NCBI GenBank assembly: GCA_905234605.1
Contig: CAJOIE010000005.1
Location: 62,001-126,000 of the forward strand
Source: an uncultured Bacteroidaceae bacterium
GTDB lineage: Bacteria > Bacteroidota > Bacteroidia > Bacteroidales > Bacteroidaceae
Direction: 5' to 3'
Length of the DNA stretch: 64,000 nucleotides
Shown: piece after piece, positions 16,561 through 25,354 of the stretch
Layout: each line of letters starts with the position of its first letter
Numbering within the stretch: the stretch's first letter is position 1
Notes under the pieces: generated by a model
What the model saw: only the letters and a program-made list of their open reading frames with translations
What the model was told of the DNA's origin: nothing
Database searches by the model: none
Position numbers and translations under genes: made by a program

Positions 16561-19500
16561 ATGAAGAAAGCGACCCTCCGTCTCGAAGACGGCACATGCT
16601 TCCACGGCTACTCGTTTGGCTACGAGCAGGCCGTTGCGGGAGAAGTGGTTTTCAACACGGCAATGACCGGCTACCCCGAGAGCCTCACCGACCCCAGCTA
16701 TGCAGGCCAGATAATGGTGCTCACATATCCCCTCGTGGGCAACTACGGTGTGCCGCCACTCACTCTCGCACAGCAGGAGCACGATGCCACGGCCTCCCTG
16801 CCCGACCACACCGAAGGCAGCCGCATATATGCCTCGGCCATAGTCGTGGCCGACTACAGCGACGACTACTCCCACTGGCAGGCACAGGAGAGCCTCGGCC
16901 AATGGCTACGCGACGAGCACATCACCGGCCTCACAGGCATAGACACCCGGGAGCTCACCAAGATACTGCGCGAGAATGGCGTCATGGCAGGCACCATCAC
17001 GCTCGACGACGACAGTGCCTCAGCACCTACGTCCGACTATGAGCACATCAACTGGGTTGAACACGTGTCGTGCCACGAGGTGGTGCGCTACAACGAGGGT
17101 GCAGGCAAGAAGGTAGTACTCGTGGACTGCGGCGTGAAAGCCAACATCATACGCTGCCTCGTGCGCCGCGGAGTGGAAGTGATACGCGTGCCATGGGACT
17201 ACGACTTCAACCAGACAGACTTCGACGGGCTCTTCCTTGCCAACGGCCCCGGCAACCCCGACATGGTGGTGCCCACGGTGGAACACATACGCACCTTCAT
17301 GCATGCCGAGGAAGAACGGGCTGCCGCCGGACATGACGTGCGCCCCATCATGGGCATCTGCATGGGCAATCAGCTGCTCGCCAAGGCTGCCGGTGCCTCC
17401 ATCTATAAGCTCAAATACGGACACCGCTCACACAACCAGCCTGTGCAGCAGGTGGGCACCACGCAGTGCTTCATAACATCGCAAAACCACGGCTATGCCG
17501 TCGACGACAGCACACTGCCCGCCGAGTGGGAGCCCCTGTTCGTCAACATGAACGACGGCTCCAACGAAGGCATCCGCCACCGCCGCCACCCATGGCTCTC
17601 CGCACAGTTCCACCCGGAAGCATGCTCCGGACCCGTCGACACAGAGTGGCTCTTCGACAAGTTCGTGGCAAGCCTCAACAACGGCAACCTCCACACTCAA
17701 CAGCATGCAGCCGAGCCAACAGGCACAAGCGACACCACACAGCAGCATGAGCAACCAGGACAGACAGCAACCAAGACCTACCGCAAGGTGCTGCTCCTGG
17801 GCTCGGGAGCACTGAAGATTGGTGAAGCAGGCGAATTCGACTACAGCGGGTCGCAGGCACTCAAGGCACTGAAGGAAGAAGGCATAGAGACCATACTCAT
17901 CAACCCCAACATTGCCACGGTGCAGACATCGGAAGGCGTGGCCGACCAAATCTACTTCCTGCCCGTGACGCCATACTTCGTGGAGCGAGTCATCAGCAAA
18001 GAGCACCCCGACGGCATACTGCTGGCCTTCGGCGGACAGACAGCCCTCAACTGCGGCGTAGAGCTCTTCCGCACCGGAGTGCTGGAACGCTACGGGGTGC
18101 AGGTCCTGGGCACGCCCGTGCAGACCATAATCGACACCGAGGACCGCGAACTCTTCGTGGCACGGCTCGACGAAATAGGCGTGCACACCATCAAGAGCCA
18201 GGCCTGCTCCTCGCTCGAAGAAGCCCGCACTGCCGCCCACACACTCGGCTACCCCGTTATTCTACGTGCTGCCTACGCGCTGGGAGGCCTCGGCAGCGGC
18301 TTCTGCGACAACGATGCCGACCTGGAGCGCGTGGCCACCAAAGCCTTCTCATTCTCGCCGCAAGTGCTCGTCGAGAAGAGCCTTAAGGGATGGAAAGAGA
18401 TAGAGTACGAGGTGGTGCGCGACAGCTACGGCAACTGCATCACGGTCTGCAACATGGAGAACTTCGACCCGCTGGGCATACACACCGGCGAAAGCATCGT
18501 AATAGCCCCGTCGCAGACCCTCACCAATAGCGACTACCACATGCTGCGTGCGCTCTCCATACGCATCGTGCGCCATCTCGGCATCGTGGGCGAGTGCAAC
18601 GTGCAGTATGCCTACGACCCCGACAGCAACGACTACCGCGTCATCGAGGTGAACGCACGCCTGTCACGCTCCTCAGCCCTGGCCTCCAAGGCAACAGGCT
18701 ATCCGCTCGCCTTCGTAGCAGCCAAACTCGGCATAGGCTACGGACTGCACGAGCTGAAGAACTCAGTGACACGCACCACGACAGCCTTCTTCGAGCCTGC
18801 ACTCGACTATGTAGTATGCAAGATACCACGCTGGGACCTTGGCAAGTTCCACGGCGTAGACCATGAACTGGGCAGCTCCATGAAGAGCGTCGGCGAGGTA
18901 ATGGCCATAGGACGCACCTTCGAGGAGGCTTTGCAGAAAGGCCTCCGCATGATAGGTCAGGGCATGCACGGCTTCGTGGAGAACAAGGAGTTGGAGATAG
19001 CCGACATAGACGCCGCCCTCCATGAACCCACAGACAAGCGCATATTCATCATCTCCAAGGCACTCAAGCAGGGCTACACCATAGAGCAGGTACATGCCTT
19101 GACACGCATCGACCGCTGGTTCCTGCACAAGCTACAGAGCATCATCGACACCGACTTGCAGCTGCACGCTGTCGGCGAAGCCTGTGCCACCACGCCGCAG
19201 GCTGCCGTGGACAACCTCACGCCCACCCTGCTGCGCCGCGCCAAGGAGCAAGGCTTCAGCGACTTCCAGATAGCCCGCGCACTTGGGCTGGAGCACATCA
19301 TGGACATAGAGGATGCCACACTGGCTGTTCGCAGCCGCCGCACATCGCTCGGCATTGTGCCCATGGTGAAGCAGATAGACACCCTTGCAGCCGAGTATCC
19401 TGCACAAACCAACTACCTCTACCTCACCTATCAAGGCCAGGGCTCATACACATCCACCCACGCCACACACGGCCATGCAGGACAGACAGCATGCCACGAC

Positions 19501-21099
19501 ATCAGCTTCGACGACGGCCGCAAGGCTGTCATCGTACTGGGCTCGGGAGCATACCGCATAGGCAGCAGCGTGGAGTTCGACTGGTGCGGCGTGCAAGCCC
19601 TCAACACCATACGCCGCGAGGGCTACCGCTCAGTGATGGTCAACTACAACCCTGAGACAGTATCCACCGACTACGACATGTCCGACCGCCTCTACTTCGA
19701 CGAGCTTACATTTGAACGTGTGCTCGACATCATCGACTATGAGCAGCCGCATGGAGTGATAGTGTCAACAGGCGGACAGATACCCAACAACCTTGCGCTC
19801 AAGCTCCACCGGCAAGGTGTACACATACTTGGGACGTCAGCCGAAAGCATCGACAATGCCGAGGACCGCGAGAAGTTCTCCGCCATGCTCAACCGTATAG
19901 GTGTCGACCAACCCGAGTGGAGTGCCCTCACGAGCATGGACGATGTCAATGCCTTTGTCAAGCGCGTGGGCTTCCCCGTGCTCGTGCGCCCCAGCTATGT
20001 GCTCAGCGGCGCGGCCATGAACGTGTGCTCCAATGCCGATGAGCTGGAGCGTTTCCTGCGTCTGGCCGCCAACGTGTCGAAACGCCACCCCGTGGTAATA
20101 TCCAAGTTCATGCAAGCCACCAAGGAGGTCGAGATGGATGCCGTGGCACGCGACGGCGAGATTATAGCCTACGCCATCTCCGAGCACATCGAGTTTGCCG
20201 GAGTCCACTCTGGTGATGCCACCATCCAGTTCCCTGCCCAAAAGCTGTACGTTGAGACCGTGCGACGCATTAAGCGCATCAGCGGGCAGATAGCCAGGGA
20301 GCTAAACATCAGCGGCCCCTTCAACATACAGTATCTGGCACGCGACAACGAGATAAAGGTCATAGAGTGTAACCTGCGCGCCTCACGTTCCTTCCCCTTT
20401 GTGTCGAAGGTACTCAAGCTCAACCTCATTGAGCTTGCCACCCGCGTGATGCTCGGCCTGCCCGTCGAGCGCCCCCACAAGAGCCTCTTCGACTTCGACT
20501 ATGTCGGCATCAAAGCCTCGCAGTTCAGCTTCAACCGCCTGCAAGGTGCCGACCCCGTGCTCGGCGTGGACATGAGCAGCACAGGCGAGGTGGGATGCCT
20601 CGGCGACGACACACCATCGGCCCTGCTGGGAGCCATGCTCTCAGTGGGTCAGCGCATCCCCGTGCGCCGGAATGCCGACGGCAGCACCACTCCTGGCAGC
20701 ATTCTCCTCTCCACGGGCGGTGCCAAGGAGAAAGCAGCCATGCTCGATGCCGCCCGCCTGCTCGCAGAGCGCGGCTTCACGCTCTACGCCACCGGAGGCA
20801 CCAGCCGCTATCTCAGCGACAACGGCATCGCCAACACTCTTGTGCACTGGCCCTCCGAGACATCGCTCGCGCCACAGGCACTCCAGCTGATGCACGACCA
20901 CAAGATAGACATGGTGGTGAACATACCCAAGGATCTCACTGCACACGAGCTCACCAACGGCTACAAGATACGTCGTGCCGCCGTCGACCTCAACATACCC
21001 CTACTGACCAACACCCGACTGGCTTCGGCCTTCATCCATGCGTTCTGCACGATGAGCCCCGACGAGCTGGAGATTAAGTCGTGGAGCGAATATCAGTGA
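16561..21099 (+). CDS. carAB: Single-chain carbamoyl phosphate synthase (CarA-CarB fusion)
   Basis: One uninterrupted reading frame of 1512 residues from the ATG at 16561, four bases after the purF stop (an ATG at 16534 inside purF is less likely). Residues ~1-375 are the small subunit: class I glutaminase with Cys267 in GICMGNQ, and His351/Glu353 in FHPEA. A Gln/Thr-rich linker (~376-404) follows, then the large subunit from ~405: two ATP-grasp halves (GEAGEFDYSGSQ; GSSVEFDWCGVQ), the oligomerisation domain and a C-terminal MGS allosteric domain. It makes carbamoyl phosphate for pyrimidine and arginine synthesis from glutamine, bicarbonate and ATP. Bacteria normally encode two polypeptides. 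The large part closely resembles eukaryotic CPS sequences as I remember them. All glutaminase residues are intact. Confidence 0.93.
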   Translation: MKKATLRLEDGTCFHGYSFGYEQAVAGEVVFNTAMTGYPESLTDPSYAGQIMVLTYPLVGNYGVPPLTLAQQEHDATASLPDHTEGSRIYASAIVVADYSDDYSHWQAQESLGQWLRDEHITGLTGIDTRELTKILRENGVMAGTITLDDDSASAPTSDYEHINWVEHVSCHEVVRYNEGAGKKVVLVDCGVKANIIRCLVRRGVEVIRVPWDYDFNQTDFDGLFLANGPGNPDMVVPTVEHIRTFMHAEEERAAAGHDVRPIMGICMGNQLLAKAAGASIYKLKYGHRSHNQPVQQVGTTQCFITSQNHGYAVDDSTLPAEWEPLFVNMNDGSNEGIRHRRHPWLSAQFHPEACSGPVDTEWLFDKFVASLNNGNLHTQQHAAEPTGTSDTTQQHEQPGQTATKTYRKVLLLGSGALKIGEAGEFDYSGSQALKALKEEGIETILINPNIATVQTSEGVADQIYFLPVTPYFVERVISKEHPDGILLAFGGQTALNCGVELFRTGVLERYGVQVLGTPVQTIIDTEDRELFVARLDEIGVHTIKSQACSSLEEARTAAHTLGYPVILRAAYALGGLGSGFCDNDADLERVATKAFSFSPQVLVEKSLKGWKEIEYEVVRDSYGNCITVCNMENFDPLGIHTGESIVIAPSQTLTNSDYHMLRALSIRIVRHLGIVGECNVQYAYDPDSNDYRVIEVNARLSRSSALASKATGYPLAFVAAKLGIGYGLHELKNSVTRTTTAFFEPALDYVVCKIPRWDLGKFHGVDHELGSSMKSVGEVMAIGRTFEEALQKGLRMIGQGMHGFVENKELEIADIDAALHEPTDKRIFIISKALKQGYTIEQVHALTRIDRWFLHKLQSIIDTDLQLHAVGEACATTPQAAVDNLTPTLLRRAKEQGFSDFQIARALGLEHIMDIEDATLAVRSRRTSLGIVPMVKQIDTLAAEYPAQTNYLYLTYQGQGSYTSTHATHGHAGQTACHDISFDDGRKAVIVLGSGAYRIGSSVEFDWCGVQALNTIRREGYRSVMVNYNPETVSTDYDMSDRLYFDELTFERVLDIIDYEQPHGVIVSTGGQIPNNLALKLHRQGVHILGTSAESIDNAEDREKFSAMLNRIGVDQPEWSALTSMDDVNAFVKRVGFPVLVRPSYVLSGAAMNVCSNADELERFLRLAANVSKRHPVVISKFMQATKEVEMDAVARDGEIIAYAISEHIEFAGVHSGDATIQFPAQKLYVETVRRIKRISGQIARELNISGPFNIQYLARDNEIKVIECNLRASRSFPFVSKVLKLNLIELATRVMLGLPVERPHKSLFDFDYVGIKASQFSFNRLQGADPVLGVDMSSTGEVGCLGDDTPSALLGAMLSVGQRIPVRRNADGSTTPGSILLSTGGAKEKAAMLDAARLLAERGFTLYATGGTSRYLSDNGIANTLVHWPSETSLAPQALQLMHDHKIDMVVNIPKDLTAHELTNGYKIRRAAVDLNIPLLTNTRLASAFIHAFCTMSPDELEIKSWSEYQ

Positions 21100-21111
21100 C
21101 ACCGTTAAACG

Positions 21112-24100
21112 ATGAGCACAACAGCCGCCACTGAAACGACCCTTGGTGCAGATGCCATGACTCAGGCAGATGCCCGCGACGAGAGTGCCCTTCACGCCGA
21201 CGAGAGCAAGCTCTCCCGTCAAGCCCTGTGGGAACGCAAGCTGCTCGATTTCAGCCTCCGCAACAACCTCCTCAACACACGGTTGGGCAAACGTGCCGTG
21301 CAGCTGGTGACATTCGGCATTGCCGGCATGGAGGACCGCCTGCACACGGGTGAGAGCTACACCCTGTGCTCCTGGCCCGCCGAGCGCAAACGCATAGAGC
21401 CCGATGGCGGCATCTACGACTCCGCCACCCAGGCAGCACCGCTGCAGGCGGCTGCCACCGAGACACTTGCAGGCAACGGGCTGCTCACCTATCTCACGGC
21501 CACTGAGCTGAAGAGTGCCCTCACCAATCTCTATCGCGGCGCACGCACTGCACTTGAGGAGAACGGTGCCTGCTCGCTCTTCATCGCCATAGGCATGCTA
21601 CGGTGGTACGTGAGCGACCGGAGCGAGCAGCCACGCTATGCCCCTTTGCTGCTCATGCCTGTTGACATTGTACGCCGAGGCACCGTGTATGTCATTCGCA
21701 AGCGTGATGAGGAGACCATCATAAACACCACGCTGTGTGAGTTCCTCCGCCAGCAGTACCACTTGGCCGTGCCATCCTTCGCCACCCTGCCTCTCGACGG
21801 CAACGGCGTTGACGTGCCCTTGGTGCTCGATGCAGTCCGCAAGGCCATAGGCCCCGAGCAGCGGTGGCAGGTGCTTGAGGAGACCATGCTCGGACTCTTC
21901 TCCTTCGGCAAGTTCGTGATGTGGAACGACATCCATTCACGTGCCGCCGAGATGCTCTCCAACCCCATCGTCGCCAGTCTTGTGGAGCGGCGTCTCAAGA
22001 TAGCACCCGCCCCGTCTGCTATAGATGCCTTCACCTTCGACCGCGAATGTCCGCCAGCCACTGTCGCCACACCCATCAGTGCCGACGCCTCGCAGCTGCA
22101 AGCCATCATTGACAGCGGTCAAGGCAAGAGCTTCATCCTCTACGGACCTCCAGGCACAGGCAAGAGCCAGACCATCACCAACATCATAGCCAATGCCTTG
22201 TATCAGGGCAAGCGGGTGCTGTTTGTGGCAGAGAAGATGGCAGCCTTGAGCGTAGTGCATAAACGCCTGTCTGCCATCGGGTTGTCACCTTTCTGCATAG
22301 AGCTCCACTCCAACAAGGCTACAAAGAGTCACTTCCTCCAGCAGCTGGCCCAGGCCATGGAGGTTACACATGGTCAGTCGAGCGAAGACTTCGAGCGTCG
22401 CAGCCAGGAGTTGTTTGCGCTCCGCCGGCAGCTCAATGCCACAGCCGAGGCCATGCACCATACCGATGCATCCTGCGGCCTTTCGGCTTATGAATGCATT
22501 GACCGCTGCCTGCGCATTCGACAGGCACACCCTCAAGCGGAAGCACTAAGGCTCACTGCCACGCCCACATGCCGCATCATAGGGATGCCGTCGGGCTACA
22601 GCGCCCCTGCCTGCGACATTGACCGGCTGCACACGGAGCAACTGTCCGAGGTCGTGGCCACGCTGCGCCAGCTTGACGCCCTGTTTGCCACTATCGGGCA
22701 CCCTCATGGCCATCCTCTTGCAGGCTTTGCCCCGCGCGACGACCACCGCGAGACCCTCTCACAGACGGAAGCCACGCTGCGGCGTGTCGCCTCGTCAGGA
22801 GCCCGCATGGATGCTCCATCGATTGTGGACGAATGGAATAGCGTGAACGCTCGCTGGTGGCTCAGCCGCTGGATAGGCAAGCGAAGCTTTGTGGCCAAGT
22901 GCCGCGCCATCGACAATACGCTATCCGCCAGCAATATAACCACCTTCATTGAGAGCATCAGTGCACTGTCACACGACGCCGACCTCACATCCATCCTTGA
23001 GCATCGCCGCGAGTGGGCAGAATGGTGCCAGTGGGCAGCCTGCCGCAGACAGCTCATCCAGGACGGCTGGGGCATAGCTGTCGACTATATCGAGCAGGGA
23101 CACAGTGGCAGCGAGACGGCCACGGCCATAGAGCTCGGAGCCTGCGAGGAGTGGGGACATCGGATTATAGACAGCAGCGATGCCCTGAGGCAGTTCCAGC
23201 CGTTAGTGTTTGAAGATGCCATAGCCCGCTACCGCCAGCTCACGGCTCATTTCCAGGCAATCACACAGACGGAGCTCTACTGCCGGCTGGCCGCCCGTGT
23301 GCCTTCGCTTGAGGCGGAGGCTGCCAGCGGCTCCGAGGTGAGCACGCTGAAGCGCAACATAGCCAATGGCGGGCGCGGCACGAGCATACGCCACCTCATC
23401 GAGCAGACATCACACCTGTTGCCACGTCTGTGTCCATGCATGCTCATGAGCCCCATCTCGGTGGCGCAATACATCGACCTTAGCAGTCAGCCCTTCGACC
23501 TCGTGGTCTTCGACGAAGCATCGCAGATGCCCACCGCCGAGGCCATAGGTGCCATAGCGCGGGGCAAGAGCCTCATCGTCGTGGGCGACCCGCGCCAGAT
23601 GCCGCCGACGAGCTTCTTCAGCACGACGCAGGTGGACGAGGAAGAGGCCGACATCGACGACCTCGACAGCGTCCTCGACGACTGTCAGGCCCTATCCATG
23701 CCATCCCATCAGCTCAACTGCCACTACCGCTCACGCCATGAGAGCCTGATAGCCTTTTCCAACAAGGAGTACTACGACGGCCGCCTGCTCACCTTCCCCT
23801 CGCCCGACGACCAGCAATCGCGCGTCAGCCTCGTGCACGTGGACGGCGTTTACGACAAGGGAGGACGCCGCAGCAACCGCGCCGAGGCCGCAGCCGTGGT
23901 GGCAGAGGCCCTGCGCCGCCTTGCCGACGACGAGCTGTCGCGGCGCAGCATAGGCATCGTGAGCTTCTCGGTGGCACAGCAGAACCTCATCGAGGACCTG
24001 CTCATTGAGCAGCTGGCAGCCCGCCCCGACCTTGAGGCCCGTGCCTACGGCGGCGAGGAGCCAATCTTCGTGAAGAACCTTGAGAATGTGCAGGGCGATG

Positions 24101-25101
24101 AGCGCGACGTGATCCTCTTCTCCGTGGGCTACGGTCCCGACGCTGAAGGCAAGGTGTCGATGAACTTCGGCCCCCTGAACAACCAGGGCGGCGAGCGACG
24201 CCTGAACGTGGCAGTGTCGCGTGCACGCCACGAGATGGTGGTGTTCTCATGCCTGCTGCCCGAACAGGTGGACCTGCGCCGCAGCCAGGCCGCCGGCGTC
24301 GTGGGTCTGCACAAGTTCCTTGCCTATGCGCAACACGGCAACGCCGCAGCAGAGGCTTCGGAGAGCGCACCGGCAGCCGGCACGCCATGCGCCGTGGCCG
24401 AAGCCATAGCCGCACACCTCGCGTCGAAGGGTTACACGACCACGCTCGGCGTGGGGCGCTCCGAGCTCAAGGTGGATGTAGCCGTGCACCACCCCAGCCA
24501 CCCCGACATCTACCTGCTCGGCCTGCTCATCGACACTCCTGCCCGCAGCCTCAACTCCATAGCCCGCGACCGAGCCATCACACAGCCAGCCGTGCTCAAG
24601 GGCCTGGGCTGGCATCTGGCCAACGTGTGGAGTGCCGACTACATGCGTCATCCCGACCGTGTGCACAAAGCCGTGGAGCAAGCCATTGCCGATGCCCTTG
24701 CCGACACGCCTCGGCCCGACGACGATGTCCGCGAAGCCCCCTTGCAGCTCGCACCGCCTGAGATTATAGCCGCAAAGCCCGCAGCACGGCAGACACCCAG
24801 GCCCGCCAGCGCAGCGACAGCCGGAAAGGGCTCCACGGCCAAGACCAAAGCAGCACAGGCAACGGCAGCACCCGTGCCTGCCAACCAGCTCGAGGAGAGC
24901 ATCGTGGCCGACACCGTGGTGCAGATTGTGGAGCAACAGGTGGCCATCCCGCAGGACGACCTCATGCGCGCCGCAGCCCGCGCACTGGGCTTCGCACACC
25001 GCGGTTCACGCATCGACGCCGCGCTGCAGAAGGCAATAGACAGGCTCGTGGACGGCGGGCACATCGACAAGGAAGGCGACACACTCATCGCCAAAGGTTA
25101 A
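21112..25101 (+). CDS. DUF4011-type superfamily 1 helicase with degenerate nuclease and DUF3320 domains
   Basis: 1329 residues, starting 12 bases after carAB. The N-terminus (WERKLLDFSLRNNLLNTR) is a DUF4011 domain. An Upf1/RecD-like SF1 motor follows: Walker A GPPGTGKS at 345-352, motif II DEAS at 801-804, VVGDPRQMPPTSFF, and motifs V/VI (NVQGDERDVI; LNVAVSRARHEMV). Residues ~1090-1190 resemble the Vsr/MTES_1575-like nuclease fold: the first Asp is kept (KVDVAV) but the following IECDG-type segment is GLLIDT, so nuclease activity is doubtful. The last ~65 residues look like DUF3320. It should move along or unwind nucleic acid. Related architectures have been tied to phage defence, but here it is at the end of a housekeeping operon, so its role is open. 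Confidence 0.85.
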   Translation: MSTTAATETTLGADAMTQADARDESALHADESKLSRQALWERKLLDFSLRNNLLNTRLGKRAVQLVTFGIAGMEDRLHTGESYTLCSWPAERKRIEPDGGIYDSATQAAPLQAAATETLAGNGLLTYLTATELKSALTNLYRGARTALEENGACSLFIAIGMLRWYVSDRSEQPRYAPLLLMPVDIVRRGTVYVIRKRDEETIINTTLCEFLRQQYHLAVPSFATLPLDGNGVDVPLVLDAVRKAIGPEQRWQVLEETMLGLFSFGKFVMWNDIHSRAAEMLSNPIVASLVERRLKIAPAPSAIDAFTFDRECPPATVATPISADASQLQAIIDSGQGKSFILYGPPGTGKSQTITNIIANALYQGKRVLFVAEKMAALSVVHKRLSAIGLSPFCIELHSNKATKSHFLQQLAQAMEVTHGQSSEDFERRSQELFALRRQLNATAEAMHHTDASCGLSAYECIDRCLRIRQAHPQAEALRLTATPTCRIIGMPSGYSAPACDIDRLHTEQLSEVVATLRQLDALFATIGHPHGHPLAGFAPRDDHRETLSQTEATLRRVASSGARMDAPSIVDEWNSVNARWWLSRWIGKRSFVAKCRAIDNTLSASNITTFIESISALSHDADLTSILEHRREWAEWCQWAACRRQLIQDGWGIAVDYIEQGHSGSETATAIELGACEEWGHRIIDSSDALRQFQPLVFEDAIARYRQLTAHFQAITQTELYCRLAARVPSLEAEAASGSEVSTLKRNIANGGRGTSIRHLIEQTSHLLPRLCPCMLMSPISVAQYIDLSSQPFDLVVFDEASQMPTAEAIGAIARGKSLIVVGDPRQMPPTSFFSTTQVDEEEADIDDLDSVLDDCQALSMPSHQLNCHYRSRHESLIAFSNKEYYDGRLLTFPSPDDQQSRVSLVHVDGVYDKGGRRSNRAEAAAVVAEALRRLADDELSRRSIGIVSFSVAQQNLIEDLLIEQLAARPDLEARAYGGEEPIFVKNLENVQGDERDVILFSVGYGPDAEGKVSMNFGPLNNQGGERRLNVAVSRARHEMVVFSCLLPEQVDLRRSQAAGVVGLHKFLAYAQHGNAAAEASESAPAAGTPCAVAEAIAAHLASKGYTTTLGVGRSELKVDVAVHHPSHPDIYLLGLLIDTPARSLNSIARDRAITQPAVLKGLGWHLANVWSADYMRHPDRVHKAVEQAIADALADTPRPDDDVREAPLQLAPPEIIAAKPAARQTPRPASAATAGKGSTAKTKAAQATAAPVPANQLEESIVADTVVQIVEQQVAIPQDDLMRAAARALGFAHRGSRIDAALQKAIDRLVDGGHIDKEGDTLIAKG

Positions 25102-25111
25102 ACGACACAGG

Positions 25112-25222
25112 CATCACCCTGCACAGTGCAGTCACAGCACCGTGCAGGGTGTTTTCGTTCACCCTGCACGGTTCGCGGCAACACCCTGCATGGTGCCAGC
25201 CGCACACCATGCAGGGTGTTGC
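25112..25222. repeat. ACCCTGCAYGGT repeat cluster
   Basis: Five units: the inverted pair used as terminator, a single unit at 25160-25172, and a second inverted pair with 18-bp perfect arms (25178-25195 and 25205-25222) around a 9-base loop. This is the clearest example of the repeat in the window. The other 130 bases up to tolC hold the promoter and nothing else I can identify. Confidence 0.85.
25115..25155 (+). terminator. Terminator after the helicase gene, built from repeat units
   Basis: A 10-bp perfect inverted repeat (CACCCTGCAC at 25115-25124, GTGCAGGGTG at 25142-25151) with an inner GTGC/GCAC pairing, directly followed by TTTT (25152-25155). It begins 14 bases after the helicase stop. 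Confidence 0.75.
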
Positions 25223-25280
25223 ACACGGCACAGCAGATGTGTTAAACACACTTAATGGGCGGAAACTTTGGAGGGAGCTT

Positions 25281-25312
25281 TTTGCCGGAGTTGCTGAATT
25301 GACGTAGCTTTG
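25281..25312 (+). promoter_or_regulatory. Promoter of the tolC-macAB operon
   Basis: TTTG (25281-25284), exactly 20 bases, then TAGCTTTG (25305-25312): an ideal Bacteroidetes promoter. The start codon is 42 bases downstream. Confidence 0.85.
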
Positions 25313-25354
25313 CACAGTGTCTGCAAGCAATGCAGCACAGCCTTACACGACAAC

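Noticed and set aside
17747..17749. ATG in the CarA-CarB linker as a separate carB start
   Set aside because: It is out of frame with CarB, and no in-frame ATG with a plausible ribosome binding site was seen in the linker.
25112..25222. Possible CRISPR array made of ACCCTGCAYGGT copies
   Set aside because: Units are only ~12-18 bases, alternately inverted and irregularly spaced, with no equal-length spacers and no cas genes.
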